Assembly (NCBI RefSeq): GCF_017114945.1
Contig: NZ_JABXKQ010000039.1
Span: forward strand, 1 to 64,000
Direction of reading: 5' to 3'
Length of the DNA: 64,000 nucleotides
From: Nostoc sp. JL34
GTDB lineage: Bacteria; Cyanobacteriota; Cyanobacteriia; Cyanobacteriales; Nostocaceae
Shown here: positions 7,894 through 16,452 of the stretch, one piece after another
Numbering within the stretch: the stretch's first letter is position 1
Layout: every line of letters starts with the position of its first letter
Position numbers and translations under genes: made by a program
Notes under the pieces: generated by a model
Seen by the model: only the letters and a program-made list of their open reading frames with translations
Told to the model about the DNA's origin: nothing
Databases searched by the model: none

Positions 7894-8333
7894 CTGTAAT
7901 GCCATTATCTTAGCTCTTATCGGCTCTGCTGTAATCTCACTAGAGATGAGGGCGATACAGCATAAAAGTGAGTTTTTTATGCTGGCTTGGGGGAGAAGCT
8001 GGAAAATTTTTCAACTATTCTTTGCTCTGCCTAGTAAGAGTGGATACTTAAATATCCGAGCAAAATGGATGCCCTTGGTTAGAGCGATCGCCGTCGCAAT
8101 ATCCTTGTTTTGGATGAGCTTTAACAAGGCACAGTGGTTGAAAAATTCTTCAACAAGTGGAGCGATCGCTGTCTATTGGATACCTAGATATCCAAGCAGG
8201 GATGCTTTTGTCCAGCGCGATCACTTCTTACCTTATGCCGATCGAGGTAAAATTATCCTTACCAACCAGACCCACAGGTATTAGAGAGGGCGATGCCTGC
8301 GGCTGACTCTTCGGTGACGCAGCAGGGTGTAAT

Positions 8334-8432
8334 GCTCACACTGGACTACATCAAGCTATTTATGAATTGCGACATGGGTCGGTAACTGAAGGCAAGCAGA
8401 TAATCGCTCTTGCTGATTGCACAGAGCAGTAA
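8334..8432 (+). pseudogene. Possible gene relic (C-terminal fragment)
   Basis: One frame reads AHTGLHQAIYELRHGSVTEG then KQIIALADCTEQ and a stop at 8430. The amino-acid mix looks coding-like, but there is no start, no ribosome binding site and no upstream continuation in frame. I do not recognise the family. It may be the tail of a gene lost to insertions. Confidence 0.25.
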
Positions 8433-8712
8433 ATACGTTGATGATACTTTGAAGATTGTGAAAAGTTTTTCACTATCATTTGCGTGAATTAAAAAACTTT
8501 AAACAAGAACGGGCTATGGTAATAAGATGGGTGGGGTGAAGGGGTGAACTCTGAGCTATTGAAAAATAAATAGAAAAAGATTACCAAAGCTAATTTTGGG
8601 CTACTCTAGAACTAGGCATCAAACATCGCTTAGTCTTGAAAAATTTTTCATAAACTCGCTGCCGTAGAATTTGCAGTTCATCTAAGCATAAATCTTTATT
8701 TATATTAAACTT

Positions 8713-9702
8713 CTACAACTTTAATTCCAGACTAAAATTCCCGAACAATATCTTGCCCAATTCCTTAAAATCTGACCCAAACAACTGGAATACACTAATC
8801 TTCGCCTTCTCGCACACAGGAATAATCAACTTTACCAAATGATAAGGTTGACTTTGATTTGTTCTTGAGGCTATCTTCAACGATTCCATGATTCCTCCTA
8901 AATCTCCCAATAACTTCACATCCTTGCCAATTGCTTGCTCAAACACTAACAAAATCAATTGTAATTTTCGGGTTAACTCAATGGGGATGGGTTCGTATCC
9001 TAATTGGGGAGTAAGTGCAATTAATTCGCTAATTCCTTGAATATTAACTCGATATTTCTCTACGTCCTCTTCGCCTTTAATTTCCTGTCCTAACCACCCG
9101 TAACAACGAGAACAAAATCCCGCAGGTGAAAACCTAGCCATCACAGGTAAACGGGAACCACAATGAGGACATTGTTCTATTAATCGCTGTTTGTGAATCA
9201 AACAAAATTCTACATCCTTAAATGACCATGATAATAGTTCATAAATAGTTTTATTCTCCTGCATCCACTCTTCCCAACAACAAGGACACCAAGCGCGATA
9301 GTTCCGAAATAATCCCTTGTCATAAATCATTCCTTTCCAGCTTAAAAGGGTCAAAAAGCGTAAATCCTGACGCATTGTTAACTCTTCTAAGACAGTGACT
9401 AACTTTTCTGTCATTTCTCGCATTCCGTTAATAGCCGGTTTAGCATCGCTATTTCCCAATAGGTGACTCAGATTTTTTGCTAATAGCTCAGATTTATCCT
9501 CATCTTTGAGGATAAGTGGCGCAATTTCTCCCATAACGAGCTTTTGAGAGGTTAAACAATGCGCCTGTGCCAAACGATGGAGGTAGCTACTAAGACTTTC
9601 TGCATAGGGAGTTCCTACTGCCACAGGTTCAAGAGAAAATAACCGACTCCGTTGCGGGATTTCTAGAGGTTTTAGGCTCCAATGTTCTGAGTAAATAGTC
9701 AT
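8713..9702 (-). CDS. tniQ: TniQ family protein (short type)
   Basis: 329 residues. The N-terminus (IPQRSRLFSLEPVAVGTPYAESLSSYLHR is split here for length: RLFSLEPV, then GTPYAESLSSYLHRLA) is the TniQ domain start. A zinc-binding region follows with CPCC, CLIH, CPHC and CSRC pairs between residues ~138 and ~205. It shares its N-terminal two thirds with the TnsD-like protein at 14029 but lacks that protein's long C-terminal extension. In type I-B2 CRISPR-associated transposons a short TniQ of this kind couples Cascade to TnsC, while TnsD does tRNA-directed homing. Here no Cascade genes are nearby. It lies 52 bp after an Xre gene on the same strand, probably one operon, divergent from tnsAB. Confidence 0.85.
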   Translation of the reverse strand: MTIYSEHWSLKPLEIPQRSRLFSLEPVAVGTPYAESLSSYLHRLAQAHCLTSQKLVMGEIAPLILKDEDKSELLAKNLSHLLGNSDAKPAINGMREMTEKLVTVLEELTMRQDLRFLTLLSWKGMIYDKGLFRNYRAWCPCCWEEWMQENKTIYELLSWSFKDVEFCLIHKQRLIEQCPHCGSRLPVMARFSPAGFCSRCYGWLGQEIKGEEDVEKYRVNIQGISELIALTPQLGYEPIPIELTRKLQLILLVFEQAIGKDVKLLGDLGGIMESLKIASRTNQSQPYHLVKLIIPVCEKAKISVFQLFGSDFKELGKILFGNFSLELKL

Positions 9703-9754
9703 CCCTCTTGGATTAACCTAAACGCGCTGGTACTTTAGTTTTAACAGCTAAATT

Positions 9755-10042
9755 TTAGGGATTAGTTTCCGATTCACTCTTAACCTCGATACCGTAATTA
9801 ACAAAGAGATCGGAGACAGATATCTCCAAAGCTGCCGCTAACTTAACAATATTTTTTAACGAAGGGTTACGCTCTCCGGTTTCGATTCCTGAGATGTAGT
9901 TGCGATGAAGTCCTGACTTTTCAGCCAGTTCTTCTTGGGATAAATCTAACTCTCGCCTTCGCCGCCTAATGGCTTTGCCAAAGCGGTACTCAATACTGGG
10001 GTGTTTTTGCGTCACAAAACAATACTGAACCAGTATCACCAT
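9755..10042 (-). CDS. Xre family regulator of the transposition module
   Basis: 95 residues with a clear Xre helix-turn-helix at ~20-82: FGKAIRRRRRELDLSQEELA, then SGLHRNYISGIETGERNPSL and LAAALEISVSDLF. It is 52 bp upstream of tniQ on the same strand and divergent from tnsAB across a 146-bp gap that contains matching inverted AT-rich 13-mers. A repressor of the transposition genes or of itself is the natural guess; small regulators play this part in other cyanobacterial CRISPR-associated transposons. Start ATG at 10042; a GTG nine codons in is possible. Confidence 0.85.
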   Translation of the reverse strand: MVILVQYCFVTQKHPSIEYRFGKAIRRRRRELDLSQEELAEKSGLHRNYISGIETGERNPSLKNIVKLAAALEISVSDLFVNYGIEVKSESETNP

Positions 10043-10083
10043 TAAATCTATCTACTATCAGTGGACTTTTGCACAATATAAGT

Positions 10084-10135
10084 GTTATAAAGTTAAGTAG
10101 TATAGCATCAGGCAAGCAAGTTCCTAACTTTATGG
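10084..10135. promoter_or_regulatory. Candidate operator pair between xre and tnsAB
   Basis: GTTATAAAGTTAAG (10084-10097) and CCTAACTTTATGG (10123-10135) are near-complements, forming an inverted pair 25 bp apart in the divergent promoter gap. They are good candidates for binding by the Xre regulator. This is inference from symmetry and position only. Confidence 0.4.
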
Positions 10136-10188
10136 TCTTATTTTGATAGATTCATAAAATAAAGCGCTTTGCGCTTACTAAGGAGTAT

Positions 10189-12885
10189 ATGAAAGAGCAA
10201 TTTGAACAATGGGTTGCTCGCCTTCAAATATCCGAGGCAGGGCAAAAAATTATTGAGAAAGTTCGCTCATCTGAGCCATCCCGTCGCGTTGGTGGCGGTA
10301 GCAAGAATGTTTCGGGACGCTACCCTAGCCGCAAGATGGGAGTCACGATTCAATTTGAGTCTCATCGGGTTGAACTGCCAATTATCTATCAGTTAGAACA
10401 CGATGAAGATGTTCTTGAATTCTACGATCAACCACCGCAAATTAAACTTGACTATCAAGCAAGTAACGGACGTAGATTAGGTGTTTTACACACCCCAGAT
10501 TTCTTTGTCATCCGAACCAATTCGGCTGGTTGGGAAGAATGTAAAACTGAGCAGGATTTGAAAAAACTAGCAGAGAAAAACCCCAATCGTTACTTTTACT
10601 CTGAAGAAGATAATCAATTGCATTGTCCGCCAGGAGAAGACTATGCTAACCAGTTTGGGCTTTATTACCGCATTCGCTCAGATCGGGAAATCAATTGGGT
10701 TCTGCAACGTAATCTGCAATTTTTAGAAGATTATTATCGCTCAGAATCTCTAGTAGTGGAAGAAGCGATCGCTCAATCATTACTTGCAGTTGTGTCATCT
10801 CAACCAGGAATCACTTTAGCAGAATTACTCAATCAGTCAACAGGAGCTAAATCTGACGATATCTACACCTTAATTCTTCAAGAGCAAATCTATATTGATT
10901 TAAATGCTACACCACTAGCTGAACCAGAAAGATGTCTAATCTTCCGTGACGAACAAACTGCTAGCGCTTATAAATTAATAGTTGAACAGCCAAGTATAAG
11001 TTTTCCGGCTATCTCTCCTGTAGTCAATATTGTTACCGGAACGCTTGTTAGTTGGGACGGCAAAGGTTTAAATATCATCCATGTTGGGGAAACAGAGGTT
11101 ATACTTGGCGCAGAAAATAATCAGTTAATTGAACTCAAAAAAGCTATATTTGAGAATCTGGTTCGCCAAGGGAAAATCACAAGTCTCCAAACACCAGAAA
11201 AAACAGCTATTAGCACAGAATCTTGGCAGCGATTTTATCAAGCTAGTCCTGAAGACCAAGCAGAAGCTCTTGAACGCTACAGAAGTATCGAACCTTACTT
11301 AAACGGCCATCCCCCAGAAAACGAAACAATACCAGCCCGTACCATTCGTCACTGGAAAGCTAAATATCTAACTGCAATTCAAAAATACGGTTGCGGCTAC
11401 ATTGGGCTTTTGTCTCATCGCAGTGTCAAAGGTAATCGTCAGCGCAAGCTGCCCGAAGACACCTTAGCAATTATGGAGAAGTTTATTTTAAAAGACTATG
11501 AAACTCTTAAACAAAAAAGAATGTGGGAGGTTTATGGGGATTTAGTTCAAGCTTGCGAACAAGCTGGTGTAATTACTCCGAGTTACAAAGCATTTACTAA
11601 AGAAGTAAAACGCCGTCCTAATTACGAACAGACTAAAAAACGCCAAGGTCGTCGTGCTGCTTATCAGCATGAATCCTTCTATTGGGAGCTTGCTATAACT
11701 ACCCCAAGACACGGCGATCGCCCATTTGAAATTGGCCATATCGACCATACTCAGTTAGATGTAGAGCTAGTTTGCTCTGATACAGGTCGCAATCTTGGCA
11801 GACCTTGGGCAACATTTCTCGTAGATGCTTACTCACGGCGATTGCTGGCAGTTTACCTAACGTTTGACTCACCCTCATATCGTTCTTGCTTAATGGTGCT
11901 AAGAATTTGTGTCAAGCGTCACGGCAGGCTTCCCCAAATTGTAGTGGTAGATAACGGTGCAGAGTTTCACAGCGTTTATTTTGAAACACTACTAGCTACT
12001 TTTGAATGTACAAAAAAGCAAAGACCCCCAGCCAAAGCTCGTTTTGGTTCGGTTTGCGAACGCCTATTTGGAACTTCCAATACTCAATTTGTCCATAACT
12101 TACTCGGTAATACACAAATAACTCGTAACGTCCGCCAAGTCACCAAGTCAGTTAACCCTAAAAATCTAGCTGTATGGACACTTGGTTTACTTTATGAATA
12201 TCTTTGTGCTTGGGCTTACGAAGTTTACGATACAGACGAACATCCGGCACTTTTCCAGAGTCCGAGGGATGCGTTTGCTGCGGGTATGGCGATTGGAGGC
12301 AGTCGGGTTCACCGCATGATTTCTTACGATGAAAACTTTCAGATTCTTACCCTACCTACGACCTCAGAGGGGAAAGCAAAAGTTCAAGTCGGACGTGGTG
12401 TAAAAATTAACTCAATCTACTACTGGTCTAATAGTTTCCGCGACTCCCAAATTGAAAATACCTCTGTGCAGATAAGATACGACCCGTTTAATATTGGTAT
12501 CGCTTACGCCTTTGTTCGAGGACAGTGGGTACAGTGTATCTCTCAATATTATGCAGAACTGCAAGGTCGTTCAGAAAAAGAACTGAAGTTAGCTAGTATC
12601 GAGTTACGCAAACGGTCTTCAAATCATGCACAACAATCTAAAGTTTCGGCTAAGAATTTAGCAGAATTTTTAGCATCGGTAGAAGCTCAAGAAGCTCTAT
12701 TAGAACAGCGTTCCTATGATGCAGAAGTTAAGGAAGTCTTTAGAGTAATTGAGGGTGGAAAAGCGACAACAAGCCGTAACGAACAACCAAAACTCATTCA
12801 AGTTACTTTTGCTAATACCGATTCTCAAGCGGATGAAGACGAAGCGATTGTCCCAGAAACACTTGTAGTGTATGAGGAGTTTTAA
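10189..12885 (+). CDS. tnsAB: TnsA-TnsB fusion transposase
   Basis: 898 residues. Residues ~20-250 are a TnsA-like endonuclease: E57 in QFESH, D104 in HTPDFF and K119 in EECKTE fit the E-D-K catalytic set that cuts the 5' strand. The rest is TnsB, a DDE integrase: HTH segments, then D519 (GHIDHTQLD), D588 (VVDNGAEF) and E624 (CERLFG), with 35 residues between the last two as in the retroviral integrase family. A Mu-type C-terminal part follows (YYWSNSFRD ... IRYDPFNIGIAYAFV). The single chain would make both strand cuts, giving cut-and-paste movement. Ribosome binding site AAGGAG seven bases before ATG. It is first in the tnsAB-tnsC-tnsD operon. Such fusions are typical of type I-B2 CRISPR-associated transposons. 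All catalytic residues are intact. Confidence 0.93.
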   Translation: MKEQFEQWVARLQISEAGQKIIEKVRSSEPSRRVGGGSKNVSGRYPSRKMGVTIQFESHRVELPIIYQLEHDEDVLEFYDQPPQIKLDYQASNGRRLGVLHTPDFFVIRTNSAGWEECKTEQDLKKLAEKNPNRYFYSEEDNQLHCPPGEDYANQFGLYYRIRSDREINWVLQRNLQFLEDYYRSESLVVEEAIAQSLLAVVSSQPGITLAELLNQSTGAKSDDIYTLILQEQIYIDLNATPLAEPERCLIFRDEQTASAYKLIVEQPSISFPAISPVVNIVTGTLVSWDGKGLNIIHVGETEVILGAENNQLIELKKAIFENLVRQGKITSLQTPEKTAISTESWQRFYQASPEDQAEALERYRSIEPYLNGHPPENETIPARTIRHWKAKYLTAIQKYGCGYIGLLSHRSVKGNRQRKLPEDTLAIMEKFILKDYETLKQKRMWEVYGDLVQACEQAGVITPSYKAFTKEVKRRPNYEQTKKRQGRRAAYQHESFYWELAITTPRHGDRPFEIGHIDHTQLDVELVCSDTGRNLGRPWATFLVDAYSRRLLAVYLTFDSPSYRSCLMVLRICVKRHGRLPQIVVVDNGAEFHSVYFETLLATFECTKKQRPPAKARFGSVCERLFGTSNTQFVHNLLGNTQITRNVRQVTKSVNPKNLAVWTLGLLYEYLCAWAYEVYDTDEHPALFQSPRDAFAAGMAIGGSRVHRMISYDENFQILTLPTTSEGKAKVQVGRGVKINSIYYWSNSFRDSQIENTSVQIRYDPFNIGIAYAFVRGQWVQCISQYYAELQGRSEKELKLASIELRKRSSNHAQQSKVSAKNLAEFLASVEAQEALLEQRSYDAEVKEVFRVIEGGKATTSRNEQPKLIQVTFANTDSQADEDEAIVPETLVVYEEF

Positions 12886-12887
12886 TT

Positions 12888-14039
12888 ATGACAAAATCTA
12901 CTGGATTTCCTCTTGAACTCCTCACACGACCTGCTACAGAAAGGCTTGCTTACTTTGAAAATTACACCGTAGCGCATCCTCGACTTAAAGAAGTCTATGA
13001 AATTCTCATGCGAACGATTGCCGAACCCGCAGGAGCTTCATTTATCTTTGTTTACGGTGCTAGTGGTGTTGGTAAAACAACTTTGCGACTCCGCGTTGAG
13101 CAGAAATTAACAGAACTAGCATTACCTAAACTGGAAAGCGCTCGCAGTCGTGTTCCTGTTGTTGGTGTTGAAGCTGTAGCCCCAGAATCGAGAAACTTCA
13201 ACTGGAAAGATTACTACACACGCGCCTTAATCGCCTTAGAGGAACCCTTAATCGATCACAAGTTTGATTACGGCGTGCGTGGTATCTCTCGCGATAATTT
13301 TGGAAAAATTAATGTTGAGTCGAAAGTAGTTGCACCTGCTTTACGCAGAGCTTTAGAAAATGCTCTTATCCACCGTCATCCAGACGTATTTTTTGTAGAT
13401 GAAGCACAACATTTTGGCAAGATGGCAAGTGGATACAAGCTACAAGATCAATTAGACTGCCTCAAATCTGTGGCAAATATGACAGGTATCTTGCATTGTC
13501 TATTAGGAACATACGAATTATTGACATTCCGTAATTTAAGCGGTCAACTCTCACGCCGTAGCGTCGATATTCATTTCCGCCGTTATTGTGCTGACAGCCC
13601 AGAAGACGTACAGGCTTTTAAAAGTGTATTGTTGACTTTTCAACAGCAGATGCCACTTGCAGAAGTTCCAGATTTGGTTAGTCATTGGGAATATTTTTAT
13701 GAACGTACATTAGGATGTGTTGGCATACTGAAAAATTGGCTAACACGCGCTCTTAAAGATGCTCTGGATCGACAAGCAACAACAGTCACTCTCAAAGACT
13801 TACAAAAACGTGCTTGGTCGGTTGCTCAGTGTCAGAGAATGTTCAAGGAAATTCAAGAGGGCGAACGACAATTATCTGAAACGGAAACAGATATACAAAA
13901 CTTACGCTCTGCATTAGGGCTTGGTGCAAAACCAATTGTGCTACCTGAAGAAACTCCAAAAATTACTCGTCCGCCAGGAAAGGTTGGTAAACGCAAACCT
14001 AAAAGAGATCCCATCGGAGTGCAGCAAGATGTTAGCTAG
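12888..14039 (+). CDS. tnsC: TnsC AAA+ regulator ATPase
   Basis: 383 residues. Walker A GASGVGKTT at 57-65 and Walker B VFFVDEAQHFG near 166-176; the EAQH form is typical of TnsC/MuB-like target regulators. It links the target selector (TniQ or TnsD) to the TnsAB transposase. It starts two bases after the tnsAB stop, with GAGGAG as its ribosome binding site inside the tnsAB end, and overlaps tnsD by 11 bp, so translation is probably coupled. The C-terminal tail is basic and proline-rich (ITRPPGKVGKRKPKRD), perhaps for partner contact. It appears intact. Confidence 0.92.
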   Translation: MTKSTGFPLELLTRPATERLAYFENYTVAHPRLKEVYEILMRTIAEPAGASFIFVYGASGVGKTTLRLRVEQKLTELALPKLESARSRVPVVGVEAVAPESRNFNWKDYYTRALIALEEPLIDHKFDYGVRGISRDNFGKINVESKVVAPALRRALENALIHRHPDVFFVDEAQHFGKMASGYKLQDQLDCLKSVANMTGILHCLLGTYELLTFRNLSGQLSRRSVDIHFRRYCADSPEDVQAFKSVLLTFQQQMPLAEVPDLVSHWEYFYERTLGCVGILKNWLTRALKDALDRQATTVTLKDLQKRAWSVAQCQRMFKEIQEGERQLSETETDIQNLRSALGLGAKPIVLPEETPKITRPPGKVGKRKPKRDPIGVQQDVS

Positions 14040-15417
14040 TGTATTAGAAACATACCAATCTTGGGATTTAAAAAAGCCATTAATTCCACAACGTAGTCGC
14101 CTCTATCAACCTCAACCTGTAGGTCTTGGGACTCCTTACATAGAGAGTTTAACAGGTTATATCGCACGGATAGCAGAGTTGCATGGAGTTCTTCCAGGAG
14201 TCTTGATAACTAGAGAAATTGCTCCGCTTGTCAATAAAATATATTTCCAAAATGGAGCTAATCGGGGTTTTCGTGAAATATTCAACCGTAGTCAAGCGTT
14301 AAATGGCATGGGAGAGATGGCAGCAGATTTAGTTCAAGTGTTACAAAAATTGACGCTTAGAGATGACTTGCATTTTTTAACCATGCTGTTTTGGTCTAAC
14401 ATTTTGACTCCACGCAATTTATTTCGCACCAACAAAGCTTGGTGTCCAATTTGTTATCAAGAGCGGCATCAAAATGGGCAGGTAGTTTATGAGCAATTGC
14501 TTTGGACAATCAACCTAATTACAATTTGCCCTCAGCATCAAAAACCCTTGGTTGATCTTTGCCCTCGCTGCAATCATAAATCACCTTTATTAAACTGGCA
14601 ATCAAGACCTGGTTACTGCTCAAAGTGTGGAGAATGGTTAGGCATAAATCAATACCTTAAAACATTTACAGATGGTGAAAGATCAATAAAATTACAGTTG
14701 GAGTGGCAGTCTTGGACTGCCAATGTTGTAGGAGAGCTAATTTTAGCTGCTCAATGCTTTGAATCTGCCCCATCAAAAGAAAATATTACAAAATCATTAA
14801 ATATAGTTATTGATAAAGTTGCGGAAAATAATGCAGCTGCATTTTCTCGTCTTATTGGAGTACCAAAAAATAGTTTGTGGATGTGGCAGTCTACTAAAAC
14901 CTTGCCAGAGCTAAATACACTTCTGAAAATTTGTTACGAATTAGAGATATCGTTGGTAGAATTTCTTACTCCAAAAAATCTAATTACTAAATCTTTTACA
15001 AAAATCTCGCAGAAGCACCTCCAACTTTCTCGCACACCAAGGGTATCTCCAAAATCTTTCGACCAATATCAAGTAAAAGATACTTTATTAGCAATACTTG
15101 CAGGTAATGAAGAACCACCACCAACAATGGAAGAAGTTGGAAAGCGTTTAGGTCATCACAACAGAACTATTTCTAGACACTTTCCAGATTTGTGTAGTGC
15201 TATTTCTGCTAAATGTCGTAATTACAATAAAGCTTGCCGTCTCAAAAGCATAGAAAAACTTTGCAGCAAAGTTAGAGAGATTGTCCTTAGCCTTAATGCT
15301 CAGGGTGTGTATCCCACAGAAGGTCGTGTTTGTGAATTAATGCCAAATCCGGGGTGTTTTAGATATAAACAAGTCCGCGCTGCTTTTAATGATGCACGAC
15401 GTGAGTTTGGTTTGTAA
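14029..15417 (+). CDS. tnsD: TnsD-like target selector (long TniQ family)
   Basis: 462 residues. The N-terminal TniQ domain (RSRLYQPQPVGLGTPYIESL) and zinc sites (CPIC, CPQH, CPRC, CSKC, ~residues 138-205) match the short TniQ at 8713. About 230 extra C-terminal residues contain helix-turn-helix-like parts, for example FSRLIGVPKNSLWMWQSTK and TMEEVGKRLGHHNRTISRHF. The extension is what allows sequence-specific DNA recognition in TnsD proteins. The element sits next to a tRNA-Val gene, so I infer that this protein recognises the end of that gene. The start at 14029 lies inside tnsC; a longer frame upstream is only tnsC overlap. It is the last gene before the right end. Confidence 0.85.
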   Translation: MLASVLETYQSWDLKKPLIPQRSRLYQPQPVGLGTPYIESLTGYIARIAELHGVLPGVLITREIAPLVNKIYFQNGANRGFREIFNRSQALNGMGEMAADLVQVLQKLTLRDDLHFLTMLFWSNILTPRNLFRTNKAWCPICYQERHQNGQVVYEQLLWTINLITICPQHQKPLVDLCPRCNHKSPLLNWQSRPGYCSKCGEWLGINQYLKTFTDGERSIKLQLEWQSWTANVVGELILAAQCFESAPSKENITKSLNIVIDKVAENNAAAFSRLIGVPKNSLWMWQSTKTLPELNTLLKICYELEISLVEFLTPKNLITKSFTKISQKHLQLSRTPRVSPKSFDQYQVKDTLLAILAGNEEPPPTMEEVGKRLGHHNRTISRHFPDLCSAISAKCRNYNKACRLKSIEKLCSKVREIVLSLNAQGVYPTEGRVCELMPNPGCFRYKQVRAAFNDARREFGL

Positions 15418-15457
15418 GCTGTTATATGTAAAACTAGAACAGCTTATATAACTGGAA

Positions 15458-15526
15458 CCATAACTTTGCCACCCTTTATTGGAAGCATAAGCTTGCCGTT
15501 GCGGCAAAGTTATGGGTAAAGTCACA
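15458..15526 (-). repeat. Right terminus of the Tn7-like element
   Basis: Read inward (minus strand) the sequence begins TGTGACTTTACCCATAACTT at 15526, with the CA-ending terminus usual for Tn7 relatives. CCATAACTTTGCC occurs as an inverted pair at 15458-15470 and 15503-15515, candidate TnsB binding sites. The exact end is inferred. Confidence 0.6.
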
Positions 15527-15551
15527 AAAAGCCGCCATGTGGCGGCTTTTT
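15526..15551 (-). terminator. Hairpin terminator of tRNA-Val
   Basis: AAAAAGCCGCC (15526-15536) pairs with GGCGGCTTTTT (15541-15551) around an ATGT loop. On the minus strand it follows the tRNA 3' end by five bases and has a T-run. The inferred transposon end abuts it, so the insertion appears to leave tRNA termination intact. Confidence 0.75.
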
Positions 15552-15556
15552 AAAGA

Positions 15557-15629
<73 letters not shown>

Positions 15630-15726
15630 TTTTCACTAATCCTTAACTAATATAGCAAAACATTTCGCGTTGCGCTAGTAGTTTTAAGAAAATCTTTTTT
15701 TCTCTTATACTGACTCAGTGAGAACT

Positions 15727-15775
15727 CTGAGCGGCGGCTACCCTGCGGGAAGTCCAAAGGCGAACCGCCGCTCAG
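15727..15775. repeat. Palindromic intergenic element
   Basis: CTGAGCGGCGG (15727-15737) pairs with CCGCCGCTCAG (15765-15775) around a 27-nt loop containing CTACCCTGCGGGAAG. It lies upstream of the DUF2227 gene. It resembles dispersed palindromes common in Nostoc intergenic DNA. Confidence 0.6.
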
Positions 15776-15814
15776 AAGTTCGGTAATCCAGTTACTCAGC
15801 ACTCAGGATTTAGG

Positions 15815-16402
15815 ATGCCCTCTGGTCGGACGCACGATCGCATTACTATGTATGCTTTGCCGTTCGTGGCGGGCATTACTTTCTGGCAGACTCGCAGTAG
15901 CAATGCAACTTTGTTGGTTGCAGGCGGGTTTCTATTTGGAGGGCTGATGTTTGGCCCCGATTTGGATATTTACTCTGTGCAATTTCAACGCTGGGGTTTC
16001 TTGCGCTGGATTTGGCTACCTTATCAAAAAAGTCTCCGTCATCGTTCTTTTTTATCCCACGGGCCGATTATTGGCACTATCCTGCGGATACTTTATCTCG
16101 GCAGTTTACTAGCTATTTTGGCAATTTTCGTTTTGGCAATTGCCGAAAAACTGTGGAATCTGAGTTTTACTTGGCAAGATTTGGGTGGAAGTGTGGGGCG
16201 ATCGCTTATCCAATACGATACTGAATATATCGCCCTGTTTTTGGGTTTAGAACTCGGTGCAATGAGTCATTCTCTCAGCGATTGGGGCGGTTCGGCATAC
16301 AAGCGCGTGCAAAAACAGGGCATTCGTGGGTTGTTTCCTAGTGGCAAAATTAAGAAGCGGAAAGTGATGAGAGGTAGTCGTCGGCCGAGAGTAAAGAAAT
16401 AA
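15815..16402 (+). CDS. DUF2227 membrane protein (putative metal-binding hydrolase-like)
   Basis: 195 residues. MPSGRTHDRIT at the N-terminus, FGPDLDIYS near 50, and RHRSFLSHGP near 75 give the His/Asp pattern of the DUF2227 family, annotated as putative metal-binding and distantly like YdjM-type membrane hydrolases. Several membrane segments are visible (GGFLFGGLMF; IIGTILRILYLGSLLAILAIFVLA is split as LRILYLGSLLAIL and FVLA; ALFLGLELGAMSHSLSD). Basic C-terminal tail. The gene starts some 185 bp from tRNA-Val on the opposite strand, and mazG follows 50 bp later. The role is unknown. Confidence 0.75.
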   Translation: MPSGRTHDRITMYALPFVAGITFWQTRSSNATLLVAGGFLFGGLMFGPDLDIYSVQFQRWGFLRWIWLPYQKSLRHRSFLSHGPIIGTILRILYLGSLLAILAIFVLAIAEKLWNLSFTWQDLGGSVGRSLIQYDTEYIALFLGLELGAMSHSLSDWGGSAYKRVQKQGIRGLFPSGKIKKRKVMRGSRRPRVKK

Positions 16403-16452
16403 ATTTTTAAACGCAAAGGAACGCTGAGAGAAGCGCAGAGGTACACAGAGGT

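Larger units (their letters stand above)
7579..8712. other. Long gene-poor stretch with minisatellite and palindromes
   Basis: This stretch lies between the DUF3800 gene and the minus-strand tniQ. It holds the 33-bp tandem repeat, four copies of the TGAAAAA/TTTTTCA palindrome (8001, 8137, 8458, 8636) and two GGATAC...TATCC palindromes. It also contains a possible gene relic at 8334-8432. Open frames across the minisatellite are by-products of its period being a multiple of three. Confidence 0.6.
8713..15526 (+). mobile_element. Core and right end of a Tn7-like transposon inserted beside tRNA-Val
   Basis: tniQ and xre (minus) and tnsAB-tnsC-tnsD (plus) form the transposition module. The right terminus is inferred at 15526 (sequence ...GTCACA, that is TGTGAC read inward) just beyond tnsD. 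The tRNA-Val gene 3' end at 15557 is about 30 bp outside. The left end is not recognisable in the window, so the element very probably extends left past 8713, possibly beyond position 1. A target duplication would be AAAAG (15527-15531) if five bases, as usual for Tn7 relatives. Confidence 0.8.

Noticed and set aside
7612..8284. Plus-strand open frames reading LYLYC repeats and a following 147-residue frame
   Set aside because: Created by the 33-bp minisatellite (period divisible by three) and the palindromic repeats; no ribosome binding site or domain.
15418..15457. A small RNA or tracr-like gene between tnsD and the right end
   Set aside because: The gap is too short and shows only the inverted end motifs; type V-K features (Cas12k, tracrRNA) are absent.
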